Counted from the stretch's first letter, positions 47,346 through 56,450 are shown. The stretch: 64,000 bases of DNA from Pseudoalteromonas undina (GCF_000238275.3 NZ_AHCF03000004.1:372001-436000); one strand, 5' to 3'. Numbers and translations: made by a program. The notes: a model not told the origin generated them from the letters alone.

Positions 47346-48356
47346 TTACTTCTCAATCAGCTTAGTGGTGCGCTTGTTTAGATCGCTACTATCAACCACA
47401 GGCCAGTTATCGTCCCAAGTCATCGGCAGAATTCGTAATTTTTGTAAACCGTTATCAGCCGTTTCGTAAGCATGAAGTACTAAGTAATCTTTACCGTCAA
47501 AGGTATAAGCAGCATTATGACCAAGCGCTACCCAGTCTTTATTACCTTCGATCACCAGCGAACCACCGCCATTATTTAAGTCACGGCCTTCTTTATCAAG
47601 GTATGGGCCTTCTACGTTTTTACTGCGCCCTACACGGACATTGTAAGTGCTGTCTAAACCTTGGCAGCATTTATCAAACGACACAAATAAGTAGTAATAA
47701 CCATTCTTTTTAAAGATATACGGTGCTTCTACAGGCCCGTGTTCAGTGTTAGGGCGTGCTGAAATGCTATGCCATTCTTGTGGTTGAGCAAGTCTTACCA
47801 TGTCATCGTCAAGTTTAACTAACTTAAGGCCGCCCCAAAACGAACCAAAGCTCATCCATGGTGTACCATTGTCATCTTCAACAATTGCAGGGTCAATCGC
47901 ATTCCAGTTATCACGCTCAGGCACAGACTGTATAACTATGCCATGATCTATCCACTTATAATCTGGTGATTTAGGGTCTAGAGTTTCGTTAACCGTTACA
48001 CCAATTGCAGAGGTGTTTTTACCAAACGCAGACACAGAATAATAAAGATAAAATTTGCCATCTTTTTGGTATACATCCGGCGCCCAAAGGTGGCCACCAA
48101 AGTCACTGGCAATGCGTTTTGCCCAGCTTGGCTCATCTTTAAATACGCGGCCAGTAAGCTGCCAATTTTTCATGTCTTTTGATTCGTAATAAGTGATCCC
48201 CATACCCGTGCTAAAGACGTAATAGGTATCGCCTTCTTTAGTCATTACAGGGTCGTGTACTTCAACTTGTTTAGCCATGGAATTACTTGCTAAACAAAGT
48301 AATGTACTTGCACCGAGCAGTTTACATGTATGAGCGAACTTTTTTGCGCGTTTCAT
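47346..48356 (-). CDS. Secreted GH43 endo-1,5-alpha-L-arabinanase
   Basis: A 336-aa single-domain enzyme with a signal peptide (STLLCLASNSMA|K). VEVHDPVMTKEGDTYYVFST, WAPDVYQKDGKFYLYYSVS, WNAIDPAIVEDDNGTPWMSFG, VEAPYIFKKNGYYYLFVSF and ALGHNAAYTFDG supply the base Asp, the pKa Asp, the acid Glu and the metal-site His. The layout is that of Cellvibrio Arb43A and Bacillus AbnA. It cuts the alpha-1,5 backbone of arabinan, probably in the periplasm or outside. AGGTAG precedes the ATG. It is divergent from the GH43 at 48461 across 104 bp. Confidence 0.9.
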   Translation of the reverse strand: MKRAKKFAHTCKLLGASTLLCLASNSMAKQVEVHDPVMTKEGDTYYVFSTGMGITYYESKDMKNWQLTGRVFKDEPSWAKRIASDFGGHLWAPDVYQKDGKFYLYYSVSAFGKNTSAIGVTVNETLDPKSPDYKWIDHGIVIQSVPERDNWNAIDPAIVEDDNGTPWMSFGSFWGGLKLVKLDDDMVRLAQPQEWHSISARPNTEHGPVEAPYIFKKNGYYYLFVSFDKCCQGLDSTYNVRVGRSKNVEGPYLDKEGRDLNNGGGSLVIEGNKDWVALGHNAAYTFDGKDYLVLHAYETADNGLQKLRILPMTWDDNWPVVDSSDLNKRTTKLIEK

Positions 48357-48395
48357 AGTTGCCTACCTTTTTTATTTTATTCATTACACTTATTC

Positions 48396-48411
48396 AGCTA
48401 CTATAATATAA
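48396..48411. promoter_or_regulatory. Weak GntR-type operator motif between two divergent GH43 genes
   Basis: AGCTACTATAATATAA matches the locus consensus at 11 of 16. A separate right half ATACAA follows at 48415. It is placed where it could serve both divergent genes, but the score is low. Confidence 0.3.
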
Positions 48412-48460
48412 GTAATACAATATTAACAATGGAAATTAAACTATAAAAATAGGAAATACC

Positions 48461-49489
48461 ATGGCCAAGAATCTGATTGCCACTGCAATGGTAAGCGTAC
48501 TTAGTATGTCATGCTTTTACAGTGTTGCAGAGGCAAATAATAATCCAACATTGATGCCAATTGATAACCCAATTGTTTTGCAACGCGCTGATCCTTGGTT
48601 GGTCCGCGATGAAAAAACCGGTTGTTATACCTTTATTGGTACATCCCCTAAATTTGATGAAATAGAGCTTCGTCAAGCGTGCCGAATTAATGACTTGAAA
48701 CTAGCAGAGCCAAAAGTGATTTGGCATAAAAATGAAAAAGGCCCAATGAGTACCAATATTTGGGCACCAGAGCTACATAAAGTTGATGGCAGTTGGTATA
48801 TTCATTTTGCAGCGGGTGATGTAGAAAAGCCGTTTAGTATCCGCATGTATGTGCTTAAAAATGACAGTAAAAACCCGATGAACGGCCAATGGCAAGAAAT
48901 GGGTCAGTTAAAAACCCACCTTGATAGTTTTTCATTGGACGCTACAACATTTAGCCATAAAGGTAAGCGTTATTTAGTGTGGGCACAGCAAAACCAACCC
49001 GCAACGTATAACTCCGCATTGTGGGTTGCACAAATGGATTCACCAACATCGATAAAAGAGCCAATAGTTAATATTTCAGAGCCAACACTTGATTGGGAAT
49101 TACAAGGCTATAAGGTGAATGAAGGAGCCGCAGTGATGGTCCGTGAGGGAAAAGTACTACTTACGTATTCTGCCAGTGCGACTGATCATCGATATGCAAT
49201 GGGCTTGTTATGGGCCGATGCAGATGCCGATTTACTCGACCCAGCAAGCTGGCATAAGAGGCAGCAGCCAATTTTTGCTAGTAACGAAAAAGTAGGGCGC
49301 TTTGGTCCAGGTCACAATAGTTTTGTAAAAGCAGAGGACGGTGTTACAGACTTATTAATTTACCACAGCCGTGATTATAAAGAGCTTAAAGGAACACCGT
49401 TAACAGATCCAAATCGCCATGCTCGAGCGCGTATAATAAAGTGGGATGACCAAGGATTTCCTATTCTTTCGCCAGAGTTTCCGGACTGA
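48461..49489 (+). CDS. Exported GH43 alpha-L-arabinofuranosidase (subfamily 26-like)
   Basis: A 342-aa GH43 protein with a signal peptide (VLSMSCFYSVAEA|N), probably periplasmic. The base Asp lies in LQRADPWLVRDEKTG, the second Asp in SLDATTFSHKG, the acid Glu in VNEGAAVMVREG and the His in GPGHNSF. It is clearly paralogous to the cytoplasmic GH43 at 43387 (shared TYSASATD.RYAMGLL and HNSF blocks). It is more distant from the lectin-bearing lipoprotein at 28979. It should release terminal arabinose from oligomers after TonB import. A bidirectional terminator follows at 49507. Confidence 0.86.
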   Translation: MAKNLIATAMVSVLSMSCFYSVAEANNNPTLMPIDNPIVLQRADPWLVRDEKTGCYTFIGTSPKFDEIELRQACRINDLKLAEPKVIWHKNEKGPMSTNIWAPELHKVDGSWYIHFAAGDVEKPFSIRMYVLKNDSKNPMNGQWQEMGQLKTHLDSFSLDATTFSHKGKRYLVWAQQNQPATYNSALWVAQMDSPTSIKEPIVNISEPTLDWELQGYKVNEGAAVMVREGKVLLTYSASATDHRYAMGLLWADADADLLDPASWHKRQQPIFASNEKVGRFGPGHNSFVKAEDGVTDLLIYHSRDYKELKGTPLTDPNRHARARIIKWDDQGFPILSPEFPD

Positions 49490-49506
49490 TTATAGAGCTG
49501 ATAATA

Positions 49507-49531
49507 AAAAAGGAGCCTGTTGCTCCTTTTT
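49507..49531. terminator. Bidirectional terminator
   Basis: A perfect 10-bp stem AAAAAGGAGC / GCTCCTTTTT with a CTGTT loop lies between the convergent GH43 and GH105-fusion genes. A and T runs serve both strands. Confidence 0.9.
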
Positions 49532-49547
49532 AATGAACTAGGGCTGA

Positions 49548-52500
49548 TTACTCAACCACAATCCCAACAGCGTCTAAGTAGTAGTCAGTCCAGCTATTAT
49601 ATTGTCCTTGTAACCACATAATGACTTTATGTTTGTCGGAATTGACTATCATAGGGCGTAAATTTTCATTGTTTTTATCATGTGTTAACTGCTGCCACTG
49701 AATAATGTTAGTATCATCATCAAGCCCAATGTGTGCGCTAAATATTTGATGCGGCATTGCTAAAGACTCACCCGTAGTCGGATTCACATTACTTGAAATA
49801 ACCACATGAGTAGGGTCGCTGGGATCCACAGTGATTAAGCCTGTATAGCTGGCTTCACGGTCATATAAACGGCTTCCTGCAAACGCAACTTCACGGTCAT
49901 GCCATTTTTTTCCATCCCAAGATGCAATACGATAACGCTGATCTAGATTATTTAAGTAATAAGTATAAGCAACGTGTGGGTAGCCTTTATCATCAAAAGC
50001 CACTGAGCTTGTCCATGCACTTTTTTCAACACTTAAATCAACGCCACGGAAGTTGCCGCCGCCACCTTGAAATAATTTCTCTGCTTCAGATGGTTTTAAT
50101 GGCCCATCCTTTTTAAGGTTTTTAATTAATGTGCCATCCACGTTATAGAAATTACCTTTTCTAAACTCAGAATAATAAATGCTGTTACCAAAGTCGCGAG
50201 GGTGGGCATCAGTGAATGACAAACCTATTGTGTCTTTGCTATTCCCTGCATAGCGTGCATACGGTCTTTGTACGCCAGGGACTTCATTTTGAATTAGATG
50301 AACATGTTCATCGCTCCAGGTAGCACCATAGTCTTTTGATGTAACATACGTTGGATTCCAATCAATACCGCGATAAAGGTTATATAGTGTTCCTTCATCG
50401 GGTAAGTCGTATAAGTTCATGTAGGTTACGTTGGCAGGACTTTGTATCGTTTTCTCTTCGCCCCAACTTAAAAAATTGTCAGAATTTGAAATACGGTAGT
50501 AATGTACTTTTTCACTATTATGACGTGCGTAAACGCTTAATACACTGCCATCAGGACGCGCATAAAAAACCGGTGAGTTATGATCATCATGGTCAAATTT
50601 AGTTTTTAATGTGGTACGACCGAGTAGTTGCTTTTTATCAAGGTCGTAGACACCTACCGCAGCGTCACCCACACCATTGCCAGCAACGCTACCGATAATT
50701 AATTTACCGTTTTGGATAATGGCGCGGGGATCTTGAAACCAACACCACCCTGCATTATGCATTAACGTTTGAATTGTATTGTGAGCGACGTGTTTTTTTG
50801 GTTTTTCATCTTCAAGTAGTTTATACACTTCACTACCGGCTGCTAAAAATGCCCCAACACCATACACTTCAGTATAATCTGGAAATGAATCTCCAGGAGC
50901 TGCGCCTACAGGTTGTACGAAGGCTAGCATGCCATCATCGGTAACTGAATCTGAAATCGCACGCCATGCTTTCATTAATGCAGGGCGATACGTTTCTTTA
51001 TCAAGGTAGCCATTATTGATACCCCATGCTAAACCAAATGCGTAGAATGATGTACCACTGGTTTCTTTGATGGGATAACCTTGTGTACCACCAAGTAAAC
51101 CCATAGACCATGTGCCATCGTCACGTTGTATTTCAATTAAACGTGCGGCCATCTTTTTATATAAATTAATGTAAAAGTCACGTTTTTCCCAAGTCACTGG
51201 TAAGTCCGGTATCATCAGTGCTAATCCACCAAATACCCAGCCATTGCCACGAGCCCAAAAAACGTCTTCGCCATTTTTTTCGTGTTTATCAAAGAAACTA
51301 GAATCACGCCAAAATAGCTGACCTTTCTTACTCCACAATAGGTCGTATGTTGCTTTATACTCTTGGTGCATAAAGTCTAAATACTTTTCTTCACCGGTAA
51401 TTTTAGCTAAACGTGCCCATACAGGCGGTGCCATAAATAATGCATCACACCAGCCCCAACGATCATGGGCATGGGTATTTTCAGCAAGCCAATCAAGTGT
51501 GCCGGTTTTTGGGTGAGCCAAAATCCAGTCAAACTGCTTACGGGTGGGTTCGAGCATTTTTGGCTGATGGAAGTCTTCGTATAAAGACAGATAAAATTGA
51601 CCTACAGTGTGATCATCGGCGTGATAAGGGCGTTGGTGAAGTTTCCAGTCATTTCGCTGACCAATTTCCATTAAAAAGTTTGTATATTTATCATCATCAG
51701 CAATTTTACGCCATTCGTTCATACCCGCGTAAAGGGCACCATGATGCCACTCTAAATCATGATATTGTTCGCGATTCATCCACTGGGGTGGTTTGCGTGG
51801 TAGTGCGCGGTATTTACCTTCTTCTGCAAAATTTGCAATTTGCCAGTCTGCTACTTTTTTCGTTAGTGACTTTACAGATTCTGCGGTTACTTGTGTGTTT
51901 TTATCTTTGGCTAAATAGTTACTCGCATAATCTTGCCATTGTTTGAAGGTTGTTATGTCACCCGCTTTAGACCAAGCAAACCCTCCATAATAGGTAATTT
52001 CACCCGCTTTATTCGTCTGCGCAACAAGCAGAGCATGCGATCGATCTTTCTTATCACTTTGTTGTAAAATATAGTGAGTGTGGGTAAATTTAGGCAATAA
52101 AACAGATGTGCCTACTTGGCTGCCATCAATAGTTTCCCATGTTGTTATTGCATCACCTTCAGAGTTGACATGTGTCTGTGCTTTACCATCATGGGTAGTG
52201 ACCCCCACAGCAACTTTAAGTTGTATGGGTTTACCATTGTGTGTAAATTGACTTTGCACTTTATAAAATTGGCTACCTTTTTCCAGTGTGTAGCGTTTTT
52301 TCTCGGTGATGTCTTGATCGGTATACTGGTAAGTGAGCTCAAAAACGACTTTATCAGCGGTTTTTTCTATTATTGAATAATCAGTATACACATTGGGCTG
52401 TATCAGTCTGTCGCTCTTATCGGCATTTTCATCCCATAAGGCCATTGAGCCGCAGCCTAATGAATTACCAACATGATAAGGGTCGTAACCTTCACCATGA

Positions 52501-52778
52501 TCTGCATGATAAGAGATACCTTCTCGTTCTCCTTCATACCATTTATTAATAATTGGGTAATCAACGCGTTTAAGCCAGCAGTCAGTGCCACTATTTTCTA
52601 CCGAATCTTTTAAAGCAGGCCCATAAACGCGAAATGCAACCTTGTCATTTTCAAATGCAAAGTCGTCCATACGCTCAGGAACAAAGCGTGCTTCTACGCT
52701 TTTTTGGTGCATTTTTGAGGAGCAGCTACTGAGTAATACTAGAGAACTTATAGATGCAATTTTAAGCAGAGTGTTCAT
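49548..52778 (-). CDS. DUF4861-GH105-BNR_4 fusion lipoprotein
   Basis: About 1076 aa, with a lipoprotein signal (SSLVLLSSC). The N-terminal ~25-310 resembles DUF4861: AFRVYGPALKDSVENSGTDC, YHADHGEGYDPYHVGNSLGC. Residues ~320-670 are a GH105-type (alpha/alpha)6 unsaturated-uronyl hydrolase: NDWKLHQRPYHADDHTVGQ, RWGWCDALFMAPPVWARL, VFWARGNGWVFGGL. The last ~390 residues are a BNR_4-type seven-blade propeller: GWCWFQDPRAIIQNGK, FDHDDHNSPVFYARPDG. GH105 hydrolyses products of pectin or ulvan lyases. BNR_4 propellers occur among ulvan-lyase-like proteins, so the fusion may couple cleavage with product hydrolysis (inference). The start at 52778 follows GAGGTG. Confidence 0.78.
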   Translation of the reverse strand: MNTLLKIASISSLVLLSSCSSKMHQKSVEARFVPERMDDFAFENDKVAFRVYGPALKDSVENSGTDCWLKRVDYPIINKWYEGEREGISYHADHGEGYDPYHVGNSLGCGSMALWDENADKSDRLIQPNVYTDYSIIEKTADKVVFELTYQYTDQDITEKKRYTLEKGSQFYKVQSQFTHNGKPIQLKVAVGVTTHDGKAQTHVNSEGDAITTWETIDGSQVGTSVLLPKFTHTHYILQQSDKKDRSHALLVAQTNKAGEITYYGGFAWSKAGDITTFKQWQDYASNYLAKDKNTQVTAESVKSLTKKVADWQIANFAEEGKYRALPRKPPQWMNREQYHDLEWHHGALYAGMNEWRKIADDDKYTNFLMEIGQRNDWKLHQRPYHADDHTVGQFYLSLYEDFHQPKMLEPTRKQFDWILAHPKTGTLDWLAENTHAHDRWGWCDALFMAPPVWARLAKITGEEKYLDFMHQEYKATYDLLWSKKGQLFWRDSSFFDKHEKNGEDVFWARGNGWVFGGLALMIPDLPVTWEKRDFYINLYKKMAARLIEIQRDDGTWSMGLLGGTQGYPIKETSGTSFYAFGLAWGINNGYLDKETYRPALMKAWRAISDSVTDDGMLAFVQPVGAAPGDSFPDYTEVYGVGAFLAAGSEVYKLLEDEKPKKHVAHNTIQTLMHNAGWCWFQDPRAIIQNGKLIIGSVAGNGVGDAAVGVYDLDKKQLLGRTTLKTKFDHDDHNSPVFYARPDGSVLSVYARHNSEKVHYYRISNSDNFLSWGEEKTIQSPANVTYMNLYDLPDEGTLYNLYRGIDWNPTYVTSKDYGATWSDEHVHLIQNEVPGVQRPYARYAGNSKDTIGLSFTDAHPRDFGNSIYYSEFRKGNFYNVDGTLIKNLKKDGPLKPSEAEKLFQGGGGNFRGVDLSVEKSAWTSSVAFDDKGYPHVAYTYYLNNLDQRYRIASWDGKKWHDREVAFAGSRLYDREASYTGLITVDPSDPTHVVISSNVNPTTGESLAMPHQIFSAHIGLDDDTNIIQWQQLTHDKNNENLRPMIVNSDKHKVIMWLQGQYNSWTDYYLDAVGIVVE

Positions 52779-52874
52779 CATCACCTCTTTATGATTGTTC
52801 ATTAATTTGCACTGAGGCTAACAACACGAGAGGAAGCTACCTTGCCTAATTAATGAGAGTCCTTATCTGTATGC

Positions 52875-52897
52875 AAAAAAGGGGTGATAACACCCCC
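52875..52897 (-). terminator. Terminator of the sodium:solute symporter gene
   Basis: Stem GGGGTG/CACCCC with an ATAA loop (52881-52896) is followed on the minus strand by six T. It separates the symporter gene from the GH105-fusion gene. Confidence 0.88.
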
Positions 52898-52925
52898 TAT
52901 AAACGTGGGAACAACTAATTAAGTT

Positions 52926-54554
52926 TTACCAAAAGCGATAGTAAATAAACGCAGTGATACCGATGATCCCCGCAGTATGAATGTAATCCCATTTATCTAA
53001 TCCGGCAGCTACTTCTTTTAATGTGGCTTTATCAAGACTTGAGAAGGTTAAACCTTTGAGTTGTTCATTACTGGCAGGTTTTGTGAAAATACTCACTACA
53101 ATCATCAGCACAACAACCACAACAAATAATAAAATACAGTAGTACAACCAGTTCATATCGGTGATCCACGCAAATGATGAACCAGCTAAATTATCTTTAA
53201 ATGGCAGTAACACTAAGCGGATCATACCCAGTACAAAACCAGACACTAAACCAGCAAAGCCAGCTGCGGGGGTGATACGTTTACTACATAAACCTAATAA
53301 AAATACAGCAGCAATACCTGGGGCAATGAGTGATTGCACACTTTGTAAGTATTCGTACAGCACATCTGCAATTAAACTCATAATAGGTATCCATAACAAA
53401 CCTAAAATTACAATGGCTACGGTTGCTAAACGGCCTACTTTTAACAAGTGTTTTTCACTTGATTCAGGTTTGAACTTTTTATAAAAATCGATAGTAAATA
53501 ATGTCGCCGACGAATTGAATAATGATGCTAACGAGCTCATTAATGCGGCAACTAGGCCACCAATTACGATGCCTTTAACACCAGAGGGGAGTAACTCGGC
53601 AACCAATGTAGGAAATGCTTGATCGGCACTGTCATAGCTAATAATACCTTTTGCTTTTAATGCATAAGCGATCATTCCTGGTACTAAAAAGATGAAAATA
53701 GGCAATAACTTTAAGTAACCTGCAAACATAGTACCGCGACGCGCTTCTTTAATGCCTTTCGCTGAGAGTACACGTTGTACAATATATTGGTCAGTACACC
53801 AATACCAAAAACCAATAATGAATGAACCAAAAATGATGCCAGGCCATGGGAACTCGGTATCTGAGGCGCTACGGATTAAATGCATATTTACATCATTTAA
53901 GCGTTCAACCTCTGACCAGCCACCGACTTTATCCAAACCAACAACTAAGATAACCACAGAGCCAATGATCAACACAGGGGTTTGTAGCACCGAGGTCCAC
54001 ATTATCGCTTTCATACCACCGAGTACGGTATAGATACCGGTGATCACCACTAAGCCAATAGCGGATATCCAGAAAAAGTCGATGCCCCAAATGCTTTCGA
54101 TACCTAAAATAGTTTTAAACGCGATACCACCGGCATAAACAGTCACTGCTACTTTGGTGAGTACATAACTGATTAATGAGATAACCGACAAAAAAGTACG
54201 TGATTTAGAATTAAAACGACGCTCTAAAAATTCCGGCATAGTATAAACTTTACTACTCCAGTAAAAAGGCACAAACACCCAACCAAGTAATAATATTATC
54301 CACGATTGCATTTCCCAATGCGCTAACGCCATGCCTGATTGTGCACCTGCACCAGATAAACCAACTAAATGCTCAGAGCCAATGTTTGAGGCAAAGATTG
54401 ACGCACCAATGACTAGCCAACTCGCATTACGCCCGGCTAAAAAATAATCTGTAGTATCTTCTTCTTTTTGTCTCATTGAGACGATGACTACAGCTAAGAG
54501 CAAGACAAAGAATCCTGCGAGCACGAGCCAGTCTAATGTACTTAATTCGATCAT
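52926..54554 (-). CDS. SSS-family sodium:sugar symporter (SglT-like), predicted L-arabinose importer
   Basis: About 542 aa with ~14 membrane spans. It starts LSTLDWLVLAGFFVLLLAVV. DYFLAGRNASWLVIGASIFA, NIGSEHLVGLSGAGAQSG and the SSS signature area SSLASLFNSSATLFTIDFYK (Na+ and sugar sites) match bacterial SglT-type transporters. The ATG at 54554 has GGAA seven bases upstream; an in-frame ATG four codons earlier is possible. It is divergent from the GntR regulator, with a motif copy 54 bp upstream of its start. It is probably the main uptake route for free arabinose. Confidence 0.88.
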   Translation of the reverse strand: MIELSTLDWLVLAGFFVLLLAVVIVSMRQKEEDTTDYFLAGRNASWLVIGASIFASNIGSEHLVGLSGAGAQSGMALAHWEMQSWIILLLGWVFVPFYWSSKVYTMPEFLERRFNSKSRTFLSVISLISYVLTKVAVTVYAGGIAFKTILGIESIWGIDFFWISAIGLVVITGIYTVLGGMKAIMWTSVLQTPVLIIGSVVILVVGLDKVGGWSEVERLNDVNMHLIRSASDTEFPWPGIIFGSFIIGFWYWCTDQYIVQRVLSAKGIKEARRGTMFAGYLKLLPIFIFLVPGMIAYALKAKGIISYDSADQAFPTLVAELLPSGVKGIVIGGLVAALMSSLASLFNSSATLFTIDFYKKFKPESSEKHLLKVGRLATVAIVILGLLWIPIMSLIADVLYEYLQSVQSLIAPGIAAVFLLGLCSKRITPAAGFAGLVSGFVLGMIRLVLLPFKDNLAGSSFAWITDMNWLYYCILLFVVVVVLMIVVSIFTKPASNEQLKGLTFSSLDKATLKEVAAGLDKWDYIHTAGIIGITAFIYYRFW

Positions 54555-54607
54555 TTTTGATTCCATTTAAGCCCGAAAGTAACTTTCGTTTAATTTGTGT
54601 GTGATAA

Positions 54608-54623
54608 AAATATTATAATACAA
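54608..54623. promoter_or_regulatory. Putative GntR-type operator upstream of the symporter
   Basis: AAATATTATAATACAA matches TTGTATTATMATACAA at 13 of 16. On the minus strand it contains a TATAAT -10-like hexamer about 58 bp from the symporter start. Confidence 0.5.
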
Positions 54624-54736
54624 ATTTGTTAAATGAAAGAAATTTGTTAAATATTGATGGTCGTTTTAACTTCTGTGTTTTTATAATTCAGAATTAAAGC
54701 AAAGATAAAATAATATGCAGGAAAATTGTAAAATAT

Positions 54737-54776
54737 TTGCCTGATGACGTGGTAAATTTATAGTAGTATCATACAA
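54737..54776 (+). promoter_or_regulatory. Promoter and operator of the GntR regulator (autoregulation)
   Basis: TTGCCT (54737-54742) and TATAGT (54759-54764) with a 16-bp spacer form a likely promoter. TAGTAGTATCATACAA (54761-54776, 14 of 16 to consensus) overlaps the -10 and start area, 25-40 bp before the ATG. This is the arrangement expected for an autorepressor. Confidence 0.6.
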
Positions 54777-54800
54777 TAAGTATTTTTAAAGGAACTGTTT

Positions 54801-55532
54801 ATGGCACGCATTGAAAATTTAAATTTGTCGCAACAGGTAACCAATGAGCTGGGTAAAGCCATTATTAATGGTCATTATACAGCTGAGACGGGTTTACCAA
54901 CCGAAGCAAAGTTATGTGAAGAGTATGGCATTAGTCGTACTGCTGTTCGTGAAGCAGTTAAAATGCTTGCAGCAAAAGGTCTTATATCGTCACGTCCTCG
55001 TCAAGGAATACGTGTAGAGCCTGCTAATACTTGGAATTTATACGATACCAGCGTTTTAAAATGGCTTCTTGAGAGTAGTCCAACTCTTTATGTGTTAAAA
55101 GAGTTTTTACAGGTACGCTTGGCGATAGAACCACAAGCTGCGGCGTTAGCAGCAAAACGAGCAGATAAAGATGCTATTGCAGAGATTGCTGTTGCGCTAG
55201 AAAAAATGCAAGCAGCTGCTGATGCACCTGATGGTGAAATTCATGAGGCAGATTTAGCGTTTCATACCGCTATTTTATTTGCTAGCGGAAACCGTTTTTT
55301 CTTTCAATTACGTGATTTCATCCGTACGGCATTAAATGTAAGTATTCAACACACAACACCCGCAAAAGGAAGCAAGAAGGCCATTGCTGATGAACACTTT
55401 AAAGTGTATCAAGCCATATTAAATGGTGAGGCTGAGCGGGCTAAAAACATGATGACCTACATGATTGATGAAGCAATGTCATTTATTGAAAAAGAAATTG
55501 CAGAAAAAGAGTCACAAAACGCATCAAAATAA
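54801..55532 (+). CDS. GntR/FadR-family (FCD) transcriptional regulator, predicted arabinose regulator
   Basis: A 243-aa regulator. The N-terminal winged helix shows ETGLPTEAKLCEEYGISRTA, then VREAVKMLAAKGLISSRPRQ, G and RV. The C-terminal all-helical FCD ligand domain has the metal-binding pattern D..FH (EADLAFHTAILFASGN), H in DEHFKVYQAI and RA.N.M at the end. It sits between the symporter and the oxidative-branch genes. The recurring 16-bp motif overlaps its own promoter, which makes it the best candidate to bind all copies in the locus. Whether it senses arabinose or a downstream intermediate is unknown. Confidence 0.88.
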   Translation: MARIENLNLSQQVTNELGKAIINGHYTAETGLPTEAKLCEEYGISRTAVREAVKMLAAKGLISSRPRQGIRVEPANTWNLYDTSVLKWLLESSPTLYVLKEFLQVRLAIEPQAAALAAKRADKDAIAEIAVALEKMQAAADAPDGEIHEADLAFHTAILFASGNRFFFQLRDFIRTALNVSIQHTTPAKGSKKAIADEHFKVYQAILNGEAERAKNMMTYMIDEAMSFIEKEIAEKESQNASK

Positions 55533-55572
55533 TCACATTTATTAATGAATTATCTTAATACTTAAGGAAATC

Positions 55573-56352
55573 ATGCCAGTCTCAACAACACACACAACAA
55601 GTTATCCAAGCCTCGCTGGTAAAAGTGTTTTTATTACCGGCGGTGCAACAGGGATCGGCGAAGTCATGGTAAAACGTTTTTGTGAACAAGGTGCAAAAGT
55701 AACCTTTGTTGATATAGCAAAAGAGCAAGGAAGGCAACTATGTGACTCAGTTGCCGGTCAATATTGTTATGACCCTAAGTTCATATATTGTGATATTCGA
55801 GACATAGAACAGCTAAAAACTGCCATCAAAACGACGGGCAAAACACAAGGGGAGATCAGTGTATTGATAAACAATGCTGCTGACGATACCCGCCACGTTG
55901 CCGATAGTATGAGTGTTGAATACTGGGATGATAAGTTAGCCGTTAACTTACGGCCTTGTTTTTTTTCGGCGCAGGCCGTAGCTCCGCAAATGCAACGAAT
56001 TGGTGGTGGTAGCATTATTAATATGGGCTCAGTGAGCTGGCGTATTAAGCAAACGGGCATGCCGGCTTATACGACCGCTAAAGCAGGAATTGAAGGGTTA
56101 ACTCGCTCATTAGCTGCGACTTATGGTAAAGATAATATTCGTATTAATACGTTAGTGCCAGGGTGGGTTATGACTGAACGGCAAATAACCCATTGGTTAA
56201 CTCCCGAAATGATCGAAGATGTAAGACATAATCAATGTATAAATGAAACATTGCAGGCCGATGATATTGTTAATGCGGCTCTTTTCTTAGCCGCAGATGA
56301 TAGTAAAATGATGACCGCACAATCATTAGTTGTTGATGCCGGTTGGACTTAA
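55573..56352 (+). CDS. SDR-family sugar 1-dehydrogenase (predicted L-arabinose/pentose dehydrogenase)
   Basis: A 259-aa NAD(P)-dependent short-chain dehydrogenase. VFITGGATGIGEVMVKRF binds the cofactor, VLINNAADDTRHVADSM follows, and the catalytic triad lies in IINMGSVSW (Ser) and PAYTTAKAGIEGLTRSLAA (Tyr, Lys). LVPGWVMTERQ and the terminal SLVVDAGWT closely follow Caulobacter xylose dehydrogenase (XylB). It should oxidise a pentose to its lactone. It lies 40 bp after the regulator, with AAGGAA before the ATG, and upstream of a TauE/SafE permease and an SMP-30 lactonase. Confidence 0.82.
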   Translation: MPVSTTHTTSYPSLAGKSVFITGGATGIGEVMVKRFCEQGAKVTFVDIAKEQGRQLCDSVAGQYCYDPKFIYCDIRDIEQLKTAIKTTGKTQGEISVLINNAADDTRHVADSMSVEYWDDKLAVNLRPCFFSAQAVAPQMQRIGGGSIINMGSVSWRIKQTGMPAYTTAKAGIEGLTRSLAATYGKDNIRINTLVPGWVMTERQITHWLTPEMIEDVRHNQCINETLQADDIVNAALFLAADDSKMMTAQSLVVDAGWT

Positions 56353-56382
56353 AGTTAAAGAAAAAAATTTACCTAACCTCAA

Positions 56383-56398
56383 TCATATTATAATATTA
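56383..56398. promoter_or_regulatory. Weak GntR-type operator motif upstream of the TauE/SafE gene
   Basis: TCATATTATAATATTA matches the consensus at about 12 of 16 and sits 53 bp before the permease start. It could mark an internal regulated promoter, but AT-rich chance matches are possible. Confidence 0.3.
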
Positions 56399-56450
56399 GA
56401 ATAATCTTTTCTGATAAGTAGTTTAACCCAGTGAATAAGGTAGAAACGCA

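Noticed and set aside
51440-51946. 168-codon plus-strand frame inside the GH105-fusion gene
   Set aside because: Antisense to conserved GH105 residues, and no upstream ribosome site was seen.
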